A stretch of DNA of 37,210 nt from Rhizobium sp. BK316 (GTDB taxonomy: Bacteria; Pseudomonadota; Alphaproteobacteria; Rhizobiales; Rhizobiaceae). Each line of letters begins with the position of its first letter. Positions within the stretch are counted from its first letter, which is position 1. Position numbers and translations under genes: made by a program. Of this stretch, positions 7,594-16,310 are shown piece after piece. Below the pieces are notes generated by a model. It did no database searches. It was not told the origin of the DNA and worked only from the letters and a program-made list of their open reading frames with translations. The DNA lies in the NCBI RefSeq assembly GCF_014193695.1, contig NZ_JACHZR010000001.1, positions 1 to 37,210 on the forward strand, given 5' to 3'.

Positions 7594-8517
7594 ATGGCCA
7601 TTACCCTTCGGCATATCGAGGTCTTCAGGGCTGTGATGACGACAGGCAGCGTCACGGATGCGGCCGCGATGCTGAGTACCTCTCAGCCGACGATCAGCCG
7701 GGAGCTGGCACGGTTCGAGCGTCTCATCCAGATGAAGCTCTTTGAGCGTGTGCGCGGCCGGCTCCGCCCGACGGCACATGCTCTGCAATTGTTCGAGGAG
7801 GTGCAGCGCGCTTATTTCGGGCTGGACAGGATCATCAGCGCGGCGACGTCGCTGCGCCAGTTCGAACAGGGGCAGCTCTCCATCGTGTGCCTGCCGGTTT
7901 TTTCTCAATCGCTCCTGCCGCAGACCTGCCGATGTTTCATCGAGCGGTTCCCGAACGTGGGCATCAGTATCGTTCCGCAGGAGTCGCCTCTGCTGGAGGA
8001 ATGGCTGTCGGCGCAACGCTATGACTTCGGACTGACGGAGGTCAGCCATGCCCCCCAAGGCACGGAGGTAACCCCACTCATGCTGCTTGACGAGATCTGC
8101 GTGCTGCCGGACGATCATCCGCTTCTTGAAAAGGCCGTTCTCTCACCAGGCGATTTCGAAGGGCAATCCTTTGTCAGTCTGTCGGCGACGGATAGCTACC
8201 GGCAGCAGATCGATCTGATTTTTCGGAACGCCGGCATCACGCGGCATATGGTCATTGAGACCCATAGCGCAGCATCCGTCTGCTCCATGGTACGGGAGGG
8301 AATTGGCCTGGCCATCGTCAATCCCTTGACGGCCCTGGATTATGCCGGCCACGGCGTACATCTTCGCCGGTTATCGTTCTCGATCCCGTTTTCCGTCAAC
8401 ATTGTGCGGCCGATCCATCGGCCACCGTCGCAACTGGTCGATGTTTTCGGGGCCGAATTGGCCCGGCAAGCGGGGCTGATCGAAGCCCGGCTTGCCGCCC
8501 TCATCGATCCCCAATGA
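7594..8517 (+). CDS. lysR: LysR-type transcriptional activator of lysA
   Basis: The 307-residue protein has an N-terminal winged helix-turn-helix (about residues 4-63, ITLRHIEVFRAVMTTGS... TSQPTISRELARFE) and a periplasmic-binding-protein-like effector domain. It matches the E. coli LysR archetype closely, for example LKLFERVRGRL-like KLFERVRGRL, CLPVFSQS, VPQESPLLEEWLSAQR and ETHSAASVC, and SIVNPLTALDYA-like IVNPLTALDYA. In E. coli, LysR activates the divergent lysA when diaminopimelate accumulates and lysine is low. The same gene order here supports the same role. The ribosome site is weak (GAGAC). Confidence 0.92.
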   Translation: MAITLRHIEVFRAVMTTGSVTDAAAMLSTSQPTISRELARFERLIQMKLFERVRGRLRPTAHALQLFEEVQRAYFGLDRIISAATSLRQFEQGQLSIVCLPVFSQSLLPQTCRCFIERFPNVGISIVPQESPLLEEWLSAQRYDFGLTEVSHAPQGTEVTPLMLLDEICVLPDDHPLLEKAVLSPGDFEGQSFVSLSATDSYRQQIDLIFRNAGITRHMVIETHSAASVCSMVREGIGLAIVNPLTALDYAGHGVHLRRLSFSIPFSVNIVRPIHRPPSQLVDVFGAELARQAGLIEARLAALIDPQ

Positions 8518-8570
8518 CTTCGTGGAGGCAGACGAGGTCGGGCGGGTCAACGATGCCCCGTCACGCGCAA

Positions 8571-9632
8571 CTAGTTCAGCACCGGTTCGCCAGCGGTGAT
8601 GCGCTGCTCACCTTCGTCAAACAGGTGAACGGCATCATGGAGCGGAGCGATCCGCAGCACATCGCCAGGGGCTGCTCTGATCCGCTCCCGGAAGACGCAG
8701 CTGATCGTTTGCGTGCCAAGGCGCGCGATCACCAGTGTCTCGGACCCTGTCGGCTCGACAACGGCTGTGGTCACCTCGATGCCGTTGGGGTCGAGTGTGA
8801 TGTGTTCGGGGCGAATGCCGTAGGTGACGGCACCGGATGGGTGCCGCTCGCTCGGCAGGATAAGCCCGTCTTCGGTCCGGAAACCTTCATTCGTCATGTT
8901 CCCCTTGATGAAGTTCATGGCGGGAGAGCCGATGAAGCCGGCGACGAAGAGGTTGCTCGGGCGGTCGTAGAGTTCGAGCGGCGAGCCCGACTGTTCGATC
9001 ACGCCGTCTTTCATCACGACGATCTTGTCCGCCATCGTCATCGCCTCGATCTGGTCGTGCGTGACATAGATCGTCGTGGTCTTCAGCCGCTGATGCAGTT
9101 CCTTGATTTCGGATCGCATCTGGACGCGCAGCTTGGCATCGAGGTTCGACAGTGGCTCATCGAAGAGGAAGACGGCAGGATCCCGAACGATGGCGCGGCC
9201 CATCGCAACACGCTGTCGCTGGCCGCCTGACAGTTGCTTCGGATAGCGCTCGAGAAGTGCCTCCAGGCCGAGGATCTTGGCGGCATTGCCGACACGTTGA
9301 TCGATCTCCGTCTTCGGCATGCGCTTCAGCCGCAGCGAGAAGCCCATATTCTTGGCGACCGTCATATGCGGATAAAGAGCATAATTCTGGAACACCATGG
9401 CGATGTCGCGATCCTTTGGCGCCAGCTCGTTGACGATATGCTTGCCGATCTGGATCTCGCCAGAGCTGATGCCTTCCAGACCGGCGATCATCCTGAGCAG
9501 GGTGGATTTGCCGCAGCCCGAGGGACCGACGAGGACGACGAACTCGCCGTCGCGGATATCGACCGACACACCTTTGATGGCTTTGAACGCGCCATAGTCC
9601 TTGCGCGCATTGTTCACTCTAACATGAGCCAT
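8571..9632 (-). CDS. Sugar ABC transporter ATPase (CUT1, MalK/UgpC type)
   Basis: The 353-residue ATPase has Walker A GPSGCGKST, Q-loop VFQNYALYPHM, signature LSGGQRQRVAMGRA, Walker B VFLFDEPLSNLDA and the H-loop YVTHDQ. A C-terminal TOBE-type regulatory domain (about 235-350) has IRPEHI. This domain layout is that of MalK-like ATPases serving sugar importers. It is the last gene of a minus-strand operon whose binding protein and permeases lie at 11820-14971. A GGGAGG precedes the ATG, 21 bases after the isomerase stop. It would energise uptake of the sugar, inferred to be an alpha-mannoside from the regulon. Confidence 0.93.
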   Translation of the reverse strand: MAHVRVNNARKDYGAFKAIKGVSVDIRDGEFVVLVGPSGCGKSTLLRMIAGLEGISSGEIQIGKHIVNELAPKDRDIAMVFQNYALYPHMTVAKNMGFSLRLKRMPKTEIDQRVGNAAKILGLEALLERYPKQLSGGQRQRVAMGRAIVRDPAVFLFDEPLSNLDAKLRVQMRSEIKELHQRLKTTTIYVTHDQIEAMTMADKIVVMKDGVIEQSGSPLELYDRPSNLFVAGFIGSPAMNFIKGNMTNEGFRTEDGLILPSERHPSGAVTYGIRPEHITLDPNGIEVTTAVVEPTGSETLVIARLGTQTISCVFRERIRAAPGDVLRIAPLHDAVHLFDEGEQRITAGEPVLN

Positions 9633-9653
9633 TTCCGTCCTCCCAGGTCGCGC

Positions 9654-10511
9654 TCAAAGCTTGTTCAAGACGTTTCTGAGGTAGGCGAGGCCAAGGCGTT
9701 CGCCCTCCTTTCTGGCCTCGAGATCCTTGCCCGGCCATCCGTAGGCGGCGTCCTCGTGCTCGATCGAAAGTGTGCCGTCGAAGCCGTTGGTCCGCGCCTG
9801 GCGTAGGAAACGCTGCCAGTCGAGAAGGCCCTGGCCCGGCAGCTTATACTGCCACCAGCCCTTGCCGTGATAGCCGACTGCCTGCTGCACGGCCGCATCG
9901 GTTGCCGTATCCTTGGCATGGAGAATGGCAATGCGATCCTTGACCGCGTCCATCGCGGCATAGGGGTCTATGCCGATGCGGATGAGGTGCGACGGGTCGA
10001 ATTCAAGACCGAAGCGCCGGTCGGGAATCCGCTTGAAGAGTTCCTGCCAGCCCTTGGGCGTGGTTCCGATGAAGTTGTCCTGAGGCCCCGGCCAGTTTTC
10101 GATCGCGAAGACGAGGCCGCTTGACGCCGTCCTGCTGATCAGCCGATTGGCGAATTCGGCAAAATCACCGTAATTGGCTTCGTCGTCGGCACTATCATCG
10201 CGTCCGGGAAAGATCACGAAGATCGGCACGCCCGCTTCGCCGATCGCCTCGGCAAATTCTTCCGTGCGGGTGCGAAGCTCGCCGCGCTTGCCGCTATTGG
10301 CATCAAGCTGATTGCCGAAGTAGGTGATCGAGGAAACGAAGAGGTTATGGTCGCGAGCAAGTGCCACAGCAGCGCGCACCCTGTCCGGCGTCTTGATATG
10401 GCCGCCGACATCGATTTCGATCGCATCGAAACCGGCAGAGACAGCGAAATCCACCACCTCCTCAAGCGGCCGGTCGCTGAATGTCGACGTATAAAAACCA
10501 ATCCTCATCAA
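9654..10511 (-). CDS. Sugar phosphate isomerase/epimerase (xylose isomerase-like TIM barrel)
   Basis: The 285-residue protein is a member of the AP endonuclease 2 / xylose isomerase-like family. Metal-binding positions are visible along the barrel: IEIDVGGH, FAIENWP, EFDPSHL, ILHAKDT and LSIEHED near the C-terminus. Such enzymes isomerise or epimerise keto-sugars or inositols. Together with the Gfo/Idh dehydrogenase at 15249 it may process an oxidised (3-keto) sugar, but the substrate is unknown. It lies between a ROK regulator and the transporter ATPase in one operon, with GGGAGGAT 5 bases before the start. Confidence 0.85.
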   Translation of the reverse strand: MMRIGFYTSTFSDRPLEEVVDFAVSAGFDAIEIDVGGHIKTPDRVRAAVALARDHNLFVSSITYFGNQLDANSGKRGELRTRTEEFAEAIGEAGVPIFVIFPGRDDSADDEANYGDFAEFANRLISRTASSGLVFAIENWPGPQDNFIGTTPKGWQELFKRIPDRRFGLEFDPSHLIRIGIDPYAAMDAVKDRIAILHAKDTATDAAVQQAVGYHGKGWWQYKLPGQGLLDWQRFLRQARTNGFDGTLSIEHEDAAYGWPGKDLEARKEGERLGLAYLRNVLNKL

Positions 10512-10539
10512 TATCCTCCCAGCGGCCCTGCCGGCTGTT

Positions 10540-11778
10540 TTAAATGTTCAAGCGATCCATGAATTTGAGCGGCGAGCGGGTGCGTTGCACGGCGTCGGCG
10601 GATGCCAGCATCAGGGCGGCCGCCATCGGCATCGCCGCAGCACCGAGTGCTGAAGCGTCCTCGCCGATCGAAGCACGATGCAGCGAAGGCAAAGTGTTGT
10701 CTCCGGCCGTCAGCTGTTCGTGAACGTAGCGCAGCAACTCGTCGATCATACGGATCGGCAGTCGGCCGCCGATGATGATGGCGTCGGGATCGACGATCAT
10801 GCCGATATGCTTGACCGCAACGGCAAGGTGAGCGCTCATTTCCTTCAGCCACTTCGACACAAGGGCTTTGCCGCGGGCGTCGAGCGTCAGGAGGTCCTGC
10901 GGCACGCTCGCATGGATGCCGTGCTCTGCAAGGAACTTGTAGAGGAAAAATATCGTCACCATCTCGCCGAGAAGATCGACCTTGGGGGCGGTCTTGTCCC
11001 GGTTGTCGGCGATCGGCAGCCAGCCGATTTCGCCGCTGAGAGCCATGGCGCCGCGATGTCCATTGCCGTCGAGCACCAGGCCACCGCCCAGACAGGCATT
11101 GATGGCGATATAAAAGAAGCTGCGGCTTTCCGCGCCGAGGCCATAGTCAAGCTCGGCAAGCGCTGCGGCATTGGTCTCATTTTCGATGAAGACCGGATGC
11201 TGCGTCAGGCTTTCGAGCGCAGCGCGCACGTCGAATTCCGTCCATTCGGAATAGTCGTCAGGCATGCCGAGGAAAGGAATCTCGCCAAGCCAATCCGGCA
11301 TCGCAAGCCCGATGCCGGCCAGATGCGCGTCGTCGATCAGCCGGCTTCGCTGAAAATGCGATATGGCATCGGCCGTCAGCTGCATGAATTCGGCCGGACG
11401 CACGTAGCGTTTTTCGTGGTGCACGCGGGCGCGCACGTTGCCGACGGCATCGACGGCGACGATCGTCAGATGATCGCGATCGATATTGATGCCGATCGCG
11501 AAAAACGCGTCGGGATTGATCTCGAGCTCGATTGCCGGCTGCCCCCTCAGCCCGTGCCGCCGGCGAGCCTCGATGATCAGGCCCTCGTCGAGCAGGCGAT
11601 CCACGATCCGGGCGATTGCCGGCTTGGTGAAGCCGGTCTGCCGGGCAATTTCGGCACGCGAAATCGGCGCCTGCCGATGGACACAACGCAGCACGACGGC
11701 TCTGTTATGCTCGCCCGCATCCTCGACATTGGCCCCCGTCAGGTCGGGGGACAGTCTGGCGCCGGTCATCTGGTTCAT
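10540..11778 (-). CDS. ROK-family transcriptional regulator (first of two)
   Basis: The protein has 412 residues from the ATG at 11778, which follows AGAGGA by 9 bases; a GTG at 11802 is less likely. An N-terminal winged helix (about 25-80, ISRAEIARQTGFTKPAIARIVDRLL) precedes a ROK sugar-binding domain with EIGWLPI and, later, IIGGRLP. The kinase catalytic NDAN-type motif reads ENETNAAAL, with Glu in place of Asp. The CxCGxxGCxE zinc motif is absent. It should bind sugar and DNA rather than phosphorylate sugar. Being inside the transporter operon, it probably controls this operon. Confidence 0.9.
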   Translation of the reverse strand: MNQMTGARLSPDLTGANVEDAGEHNRAVVLRCVHRQAPISRAEIARQTGFTKPAIARIVDRLLDEGLIIEARRRHGLRGQPAIELEINPDAFFAIGINIDRDHLTIVAVDAVGNVRARVHHEKRYVRPAEFMQLTADAISHFQRSRLIDDAHLAGIGLAMPDWLGEIPFLGMPDDYSEWTEFDVRAALESLTQHPVFIENETNAAALAELDYGLGAESRSFFYIAINACLGGGLVLDGNGHRGAMALSGEIGWLPIADNRDKTAPKVDLLGEMVTIFFLYKFLAEHGIHASVPQDLLTLDARGKALVSKWLKEMSAHLAVAVKHIGMIVDPDAIIIGGRLPIRMIDELLRYVHEQLTAGDNTLPSLHRASIGEDASALGAAAMPMAAALMLASADAVQRTRSPLKFMDRLNI

Positions 11779-11819
11779 GGGTTGGAATCCTCTATCAGCC
11801 ACGGATACGCAACCTGGCT

Positions 11820-12662
11820 CTATCCCTTCACAGCGCCACTTGTCATGGCGCCGAGGATCAGCCGCTGGAGCGACAGGAAAGCCACGATCGCCGGTACGAC
11901 GGAGATCAGGCAGGCGGCCGCAAGCAGCTGGATGGACGAGTCGGTCTGCATGCCGCGAAAGTTAAAGATTCCGACGCCGATCGGCATCAGGTCATTTTTG
12001 GTGAGCAGCAGGAAAGGCACCAGGAATTGCGACCAGCCGGCAATGACCGTGATGATGAAGACGGAGGCGATGCCCGGCGCCGACAGGGGCAGGATGATGC
12101 GCCAGAAGACCGAGAAGCGGTTGCAGCCGTCGATCATGGCGGCTTCGTCGAGGCTGCGCGGAATGCCGTCGACCGTGCTCTTTAACAGCCAGGTCGCCAG
12201 GGGGACGCCGAGTGCGATATAGACCATGACGACGGCGAAATGCGTGTCCAGCAGGCCGAGGCGGTTCATGTAGCGGTAGAGCGGCACCATGATAACGAGC
12301 GGCGAGATCATCTGGAAGAGCAGCAGCCCCATCATCGAGAGGCCCTTGCCGCGGAACTGGAAGCGGGAGAAAGCGTAAGCGGCGGGCAAGGCGACGATCA
12401 GCACGCCGAGCCCGCTGAGTGCTGCGAGCTTCAGGCCGTTCCAGAGATAGATCGGGAAATAGCTGTTGTTGAGAACGGTGATGAAGTTCTGGATAGTGGG
12501 ATTGTCGGGAATGTAACGTGCCGCGCCGCGATAGACCTCGCGCTTGTCACGCAGGGCCATCGACAGGAGATAGGTGAGGGGACCGGCGAAGAAGACGAAC
12601 ATCACCAGCATGAAGAGATAGCTCATGGCATCGCCGAGCCGTGTTCCGGTGCGTCCGCTCAT
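11820..12662 (-). CDS. Sugar ABC transporter permease (MalG type)
   Basis: The 280-residue inner-membrane protein has about six helices and the EAA loop DEAAMIDGCNRFSVFWRIILP that contacts the ATPase. The frame is open further upstream, but the ATG at 12662 overlaps the stop of the preceding permease by four bases (ATGA) and begins MSGRTGTRLGDAMSYLF, a normal permease start. It is paired with the permease at 12659-13588 in the CUT1 importer. The gap to the following ROK gene is about 40 bases. Confidence 0.92.
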   Translation of the reverse strand: MSGRTGTRLGDAMSYLFMLVMFVFFAGPLTYLLSMALRDKREVYRGAARYIPDNPTIQNFITVLNNSYFPIYLWNGLKLAALSGLGVLIVALPAAYAFSRFQFRGKGLSMMGLLLFQMISPLVIMVPLYRYMNRLGLLDTHFAVVMVYIALGVPLATWLLKSTVDGIPRSLDEAAMIDGCNRFSVFWRIILPLSAPGIASVFIITVIAGWSQFLVPFLLLTKNDLMPIGVGIFNFRGMQTDSSIQLLAAACLISVVPAIVAFLSLQRLILGAMTSGAVKG

Positions 12663-13588
12663 TGCTCTTCCTCCTTCGGCAGGAACGATGCGTAGACGAA
12701 GGCGAGCCCGAGGCTGATGATCAGCATCAGCACGGAGAGCACGCTGCCGCCGGAGAGATCGTAGTTTCGGAACACGATATTGAAGACGTAGAGCGAGATC
12801 ACCTCGGTCGCGCGCCCCGGTCCGCCGCCTGTCAGTGTGATGATCGCATCGAAGGTGTTCACCGTCTGGATGGTGATCAGGATCATGTTGACGAGGATGG
12901 CGGCGCGCAGCTGCGGCAGCGTGACGAAGAAGAACTGCTGCGAGGCGCTGGCGCCGTCGACCTCGGCGGCTTCGTAGAGCGAGGGATCGATCGATTTCAG
13001 CGCCGCATACATGACGACCATCGAAAAGGCGGTGCCGCGCCAGATGTTCGAGATCAGCGTCGACCACGGCGCCATCGCCGGGTCCGAAAGCCAGGCAACT
13101 GTCGGCATGTGCATCAGCCTCAAAATGCTGTTCAGCGCCCCATAAGGCGCTTCGGAAAACAGCATCTGCCAGATGATGCCGCCGGCAATGCCTGGCACGA
13201 CCCAGGCGACCAGCGCCGTCGTCCTCAGGATCGTGGTGCCGAACAGGCCGCGCTTCTCGCCGCGGATGACAGTGACAGCGACGGCAAGACCGAGAATTTG
13301 CTGGCCGATGACGCTGCCGCCGACGAAGATCAGCGTCGCCCAGAGAATGTCGGGCAGTTGCGGCGAGCTAAGCGCATTGGCGATCGAACCCAGCGTATAA
13401 TCCTGGGTGTCGCCGATCAGTGTTGCATTGGTGAAGGAAAGCCGGAAAACGTCGATGACGGGATACAGGTAGAATATGCCGATGACGACGATCACGGGCA
13501 TGATCCAGGGCAGGGGCGCACCGGCGAACCGACGCATGAACGTTCTGCTTTGAGGCGGGCTGTCAGCCTCGATGGCAATAGGGCTCAT
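12659..13588 (-). CDS. Sugar ABC transporter permease (MalF/UgpA type)
   Basis: The 309-residue inner-membrane protein has a first helix at about 27-45 and five further helices. The EAA loop is YEAAEVDGASASQQFFFVTLP. The C-terminal helix ends with the acidic tail LPKEEEQ. It forms the translocation channel with the MalG-type permease. It lies 84 bases downstream of the binding-protein gene, a gap that contains a stem-loop. This is a common arrangement where the binding protein is made in excess of the membrane parts. Confidence 0.92.
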   Translation of the reverse strand: MSPIAIEADSPPQSRTFMRRFAGAPLPWIMPVIVVIGIFYLYPVIDVFRLSFTNATLIGDTQDYTLGSIANALSSPQLPDILWATLIFVGGSVIGQQILGLAVAVTVIRGEKRGLFGTTILRTTALVAWVVPGIAGGIIWQMLFSEAPYGALNSILRLMHMPTVAWLSDPAMAPWSTLISNIWRGTAFSMVVMYAALKSIDPSLYEAAEVDGASASQQFFFVTLPQLRAAILVNMILITIQTVNTFDAIITLTGGGPGRATEVISLYVFNIVFRNYDLSGGSVLSVLMLIISLGLAFVYASFLPKEEEQ

Positions 13589-13619
13589 TGGCTTCTCTGT
13601 CCGGGTTTGGCACTGTCGA

Positions 13620-13641
13620 CGGCGCCCGGGATCAGGCGCCG
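13620..13641 (-). other. Stem-loop between binding-protein and permease genes
   Basis: A 7-bp GC-only stem (CGGCGCC / GGCGCCG) with an 8-base loop sits in the 84-base gap. The 13-mer CGCCCGGGATCAG occurs in it and again at the end of the binding-protein gene. It could act as an mRNA-stabilising or partial termination structure that sets the ratio of binding protein to permease. Confidence 0.4.
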
Positions 13642-13672
13642 CCGAGGTCGGAAGCGTTGGAAACGCCCGGGA

Positions 13673-14971
13673 TCAGAGACGCTTGTAAGCCTCCATCGCC
13701 CCGCTGAATGCGGCATCCAGGGCTTCTTCCGGTTTCTTCGTTCCCGAGAGCACGTCGCCCATCATGATCTGGATCTGGTTCGAGATCTCCGGATAGATCG
13801 GCACGCCGGGACGCGCCTGGCCGTCGACCAGCGCATTGGCGAAGGTCTTGTTGGCTTCCGTCGAGAAGACCTCATACTTGTCGAAGAGCGACTTGCGGGT
13901 CGGCAGCTGCTGCTGCAGCGCGTTTGCCGGACCCATATAGACGTCGCGCGCCAGATTGGCGCACATCTCGATCTTCTCCTTGTCCTTGCTGAAGGACGCG
14001 ATCGTCCAGCCGCCGGTGCCTGTCGACTTCTGTTCGGCCGTGGGGCCGGGGATCGGCGAGAAGGTCCAGTTCTTGAATTCTTCTTCGTCGAGCGTCGACT
14101 TCAGCTGCGCATATTGCCAGTTGCCGCCGATGAAGAGCGCCGTCGTCGCCGCTGCTGCCGCCGCGTTCATGTCATCGTAATTGGCGATAGTGGTGACGCG
14201 CTTCGGCGCCGCACCGGAATCGACGAGATCCTTGAAGTAGTTCAGCGCCTTCAGGAATTTCTCCTTGTTCTCGCCTTCGCCGAAGACCGGCTTGCCCGAG
14301 TCGTCGACGAGCTTGCCGCCGAGCGCCCAATAGTTCGCCAGCCAGTCGAAGGTAGTGCCTTCCCAGCGCCCGCCGTTGAAGAGGACGCCTTCCATGCCTT
14401 CCTGGGTGGAGGCTAGTGCGGCCTTCTTCAGGTCGTCCCAGGTCTTCGGCGCATCGGCTACAACGGACTTGTTGCGGTAGAGGACGCGAAGGTCCGTATC
14501 CCACCACCAGGCGCGGATCGTCTGGTCCTTGTCGGTGATGCCGCTGCGGATGAAGGGGAAGAGATCGTCGACTTCTTCCTTGGAGAAATAAGGCGTGAAA
14601 TCCGCCAGCACTTTATTGACCATGAACTGCGAGAGCACGAAGGAGTCGACGGCGGCGCAATCCGGCGCATTGCCGGCCTTGGCCTGCTCCAACATCTTGG
14701 CCTGTTCCGTGCCGATGTCGGAGGACATGAACTGCATCTGCAATTTCCAGTCCGGGTGCTTCTTGATGAAGTCGACGAAGAGCTTCTGGTAACCCTCTGC
14801 GATGTTGGGGTCGGAATTGTTCGGACTGTCGTTCGTGAGCCGGACCACAAGGGTCTTTGGCGCATCTGCCGCGCCGATCCTGTCCTTTGTCGCCAGCTCC
14901 TGGGCAAATGCGGCAGGCACTGAAAATAACATTGTGCTCAGCGCTAATGCGCTGACGAACGCTCTCTTCAT
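13673..14971 (-). CDS. Sugar ABC transporter substrate-binding protein
   Basis: The 432-residue periplasmic protein has a Sec signal peptide, MKRAFVSALALSTMLFSVPAAFA, with probable cleavage before QEL. The mature part has the type 1 binding-protein pattern (YQKLFVDFIKKHPDWKLQ, NAPDCAAVDSF, TTALFIGGNWQY, GTGGWTIASFS). The frame is open upstream to 15037, but the ATG at 14971 has a GGAGGAG ribosome site and starts the signal peptide. It is the first gene of the six-gene operon. Its promoter carries the operator shared with the mannosidase gene, so an alpha-mannoside is the likely ligand. Confidence 0.92.
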   Translation of the reverse strand: MKRAFVSALALSTMLFSVPAAFAQELATKDRIGAADAPKTLVVRLTNDSPNNSDPNIAEGYQKLFVDFIKKHPDWKLQMQFMSSDIGTEQAKMLEQAKAGNAPDCAAVDSFVLSQFMVNKVLADFTPYFSKEEVDDLFPFIRSGITDKDQTIRAWWWDTDLRVLYRNKSVVADAPKTWDDLKKAALASTQEGMEGVLFNGGRWEGTTFDWLANYWALGGKLVDDSGKPVFGEGENKEKFLKALNYFKDLVDSGAAPKRVTTIANYDDMNAAAAAATTALFIGGNWQYAQLKSTLDEEEFKNWTFSPIPGPTAEQKSTGTGGWTIASFSKDKEKIEMCANLARDVYMGPANALQQQLPTRKSLFDKYEVFSTEANKTFANALVDGQARPGVPIYPEISNQIQIMMGDVLSGTKKPEEALDAAFSGAMEAYKRL

Positions 14972-15047
14972 GATGGGTCTCCTCCCCATTTTAAACGGAT
15001 ACAGCCTGGTGGTCGGTTGACCTCTCCTCATTTCCATGCTGCATTAA

Positions 15048-15077
15048 TTAGATTAAGTTACTTTGATTTGATGTCAA
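15048..15077 (-). promoter_or_regulatory. Promoter and operator of the sugar ABC operon (shared motif, copy 1)
   Basis: On the minus strand a -35 box TTGACA (15077-15072) is followed, at 16-17 bases, by TAATCT/AATCTA as -10. Overlapping this is CAAAGTAACTTAATCTAA (15065-15048). The same 18-mer with one change lies in the same register in front of the mannosidase gene. Because it covers the core promoter, repression is the likely mode, by one of the two ROK regulators. The transcript would have a leader of about 70 bases. Confidence 0.7.
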
Positions 15078-15248
15078 GCCGCAGCATTGGGAGGATTGAG
15101 ATGCCGGCGACATTCAACACAAGTTAGCGGAGCGCCGCCGCACGTCCAGATCACAAAAAATCCAGCCACTCCGGGCATCCGCGATGGCGTGGAGAGGTTT
15201 TGCCCCGGCTGCGTGGGGTGGCCGAACCTGACATCTATGGAGGATCCG

Positions 15249-16295
15249 ATGCGCTTACTCATTCTCGGCACTGGCGGTATGGCCAACCAGCATGCTGCAA
15301 ATTTCAAGGCGATCGACGGCGTCAGCGTGGTGGGCGGGGTCGATGTCGTTCCCGAACGGCTGGCGGCCTTTTGCTCGGAGCACGGCATTCCCAACCATTT
15401 CGGCACGCTGGAGGAGGCGCTGGCCTGGGGCGAGTTCGATGCCGTTGCCAATGTCACTCCCGACCGCATTCACCACCCGACGACGCTTCAGGCGATTGCG
15501 GCGGGCAAGCATGTCTTCTGCGAGAAGCCGCTGGCGACCGATGCCGTCAAGGCAATGGAAATGACCGATGCCATCGAAAAAGCGGGCAAGGTCGGCATGG
15601 TCAACTTCACCTATCGCAATTCGCCCGCGCTGCAGAAGGGCCGGCAGATGGTCCTTGCCGGCGAGATCGGCGAGGTGAGGCACGTCGAGGCATCGCATCT
15701 GCAGAGCTGGCTCGTCGGCCGGCATTGGGGCGATTGGAAGAGCGAGAGCAAATGGCTGTGGCGCCTCAGCAAGAAGCATGGGTCTAACGGTGCGCTCGGC
15801 GATATCGGCATCCATATCGTCGATTTTGCGTCCTACGGTTCGGGACTGGATGTCGCCCACGTTTTCGCGCGGCTGAAAACCTTCAACAAGGCGCCGGGTC
15901 ACAAGATCGGCGAATATGATCTCGATGCGAATGACAGCTTTACCATGAACGTCGATTTCACCACCGGGGCGATCGGCACCATCCAGGCGACTCGAACCGC
16001 TGCCGGCCAGATGGATCAGCTGCGTCTCAGGGTCTATGGCGAGACCGGTTCGATCGAGATGATCTACGATACCGGAAAGTCGACGCTTCGCGCCTGCCTC
16101 GGCGAAGATGTTCACACCGCAACATGGCGCGACATCCCCTTCGATCCGGTCGAAACGAACTATCAGCGCTTCGTGCAGGCCGTCAGGGCAGGCAGAACGC
16201 AGGAACCTTCGTTCCGCAGGGCGGCGAATATCCAGAAAGTGCTCGACAAGGCGCTTGCCTCGGATGGCAGCCACACAGACGAGGCGCTTGCCTGA
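15249..16295 (+). CDS. Gfo/Idh/MocA-family dehydrogenase
   Basis: The 348-residue protein has an N-terminal Rossmann fold (LGTGGMANQH near residues 6-15) and the family's EKPLA motif (Glu92-Lys93-Pro94, with the catalytic lysine). A C-terminal alpha/beta substrate domain contains GALGDIGIHIVD. These enzymes oxidise or reduce sugars or inositols with NAD(P). The open frame extends upstream to 15087, but GGAGG lies 5 bases before the ATG at 15249. It is divergent from the sugar importer operon and convergent with the second ROK gene. A role in modifying the imported sugar, perhaps with the isomerase at 9654, is inferred. Confidence 0.9.
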   Translation: MRLLILGTGGMANQHAANFKAIDGVSVVGGVDVVPERLAAFCSEHGIPNHFGTLEEALAWGEFDAVANVTPDRIHHPTTLQAIAAGKHVFCEKPLATDAVKAMEMTDAIEKAGKVGMVNFTYRNSPALQKGRQMVLAGEIGEVRHVEASHLQSWLVGRHWGDWKSESKWLWRLSKKHGSNGALGDIGIHIVDFASYGSGLDVAHVFARLKTFNKAPGHKIGEYDLDANDSFTMNVDFTTGAIGTIQATRTAAGQMDQLRLRVYGETGSIEMIYDTGKSTLRACLGEDVHTATWRDIPFDPVETNYQRFVQAVRAGRTQEPSFRRAANIQKVLDKALASDGSHTDEALA

Positions 16296-16310
16296 TCCGA
16301 TAATCCGGCG

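Noticed and set aside
8514..9230. 238-codon plus-strand frame downstream of lysR
   Set aside because: It is antisense to the ATPase gene, which has all motifs of its family.
10678..12222. 514-codon frame antisense to the first ROK gene
   Set aside because: It covers the ROK regulator and the permease end on the other strand and shows only shadow-type composition.
12641..14416. 591-codon frame opposite the binding protein and first permease
   Set aside because: It is low-complexity, rich in Arg, Asp and His, and runs antisense to two well-supported transporter genes; a typical shadow in GC-rich DNA.
15063..15077. TTGATTTGATGTCAA as a further anaerobox
   Set aside because: The half-sites are separated by seven bases, not six, and the segment is better explained as the -35 box and operator of the sugar operon.
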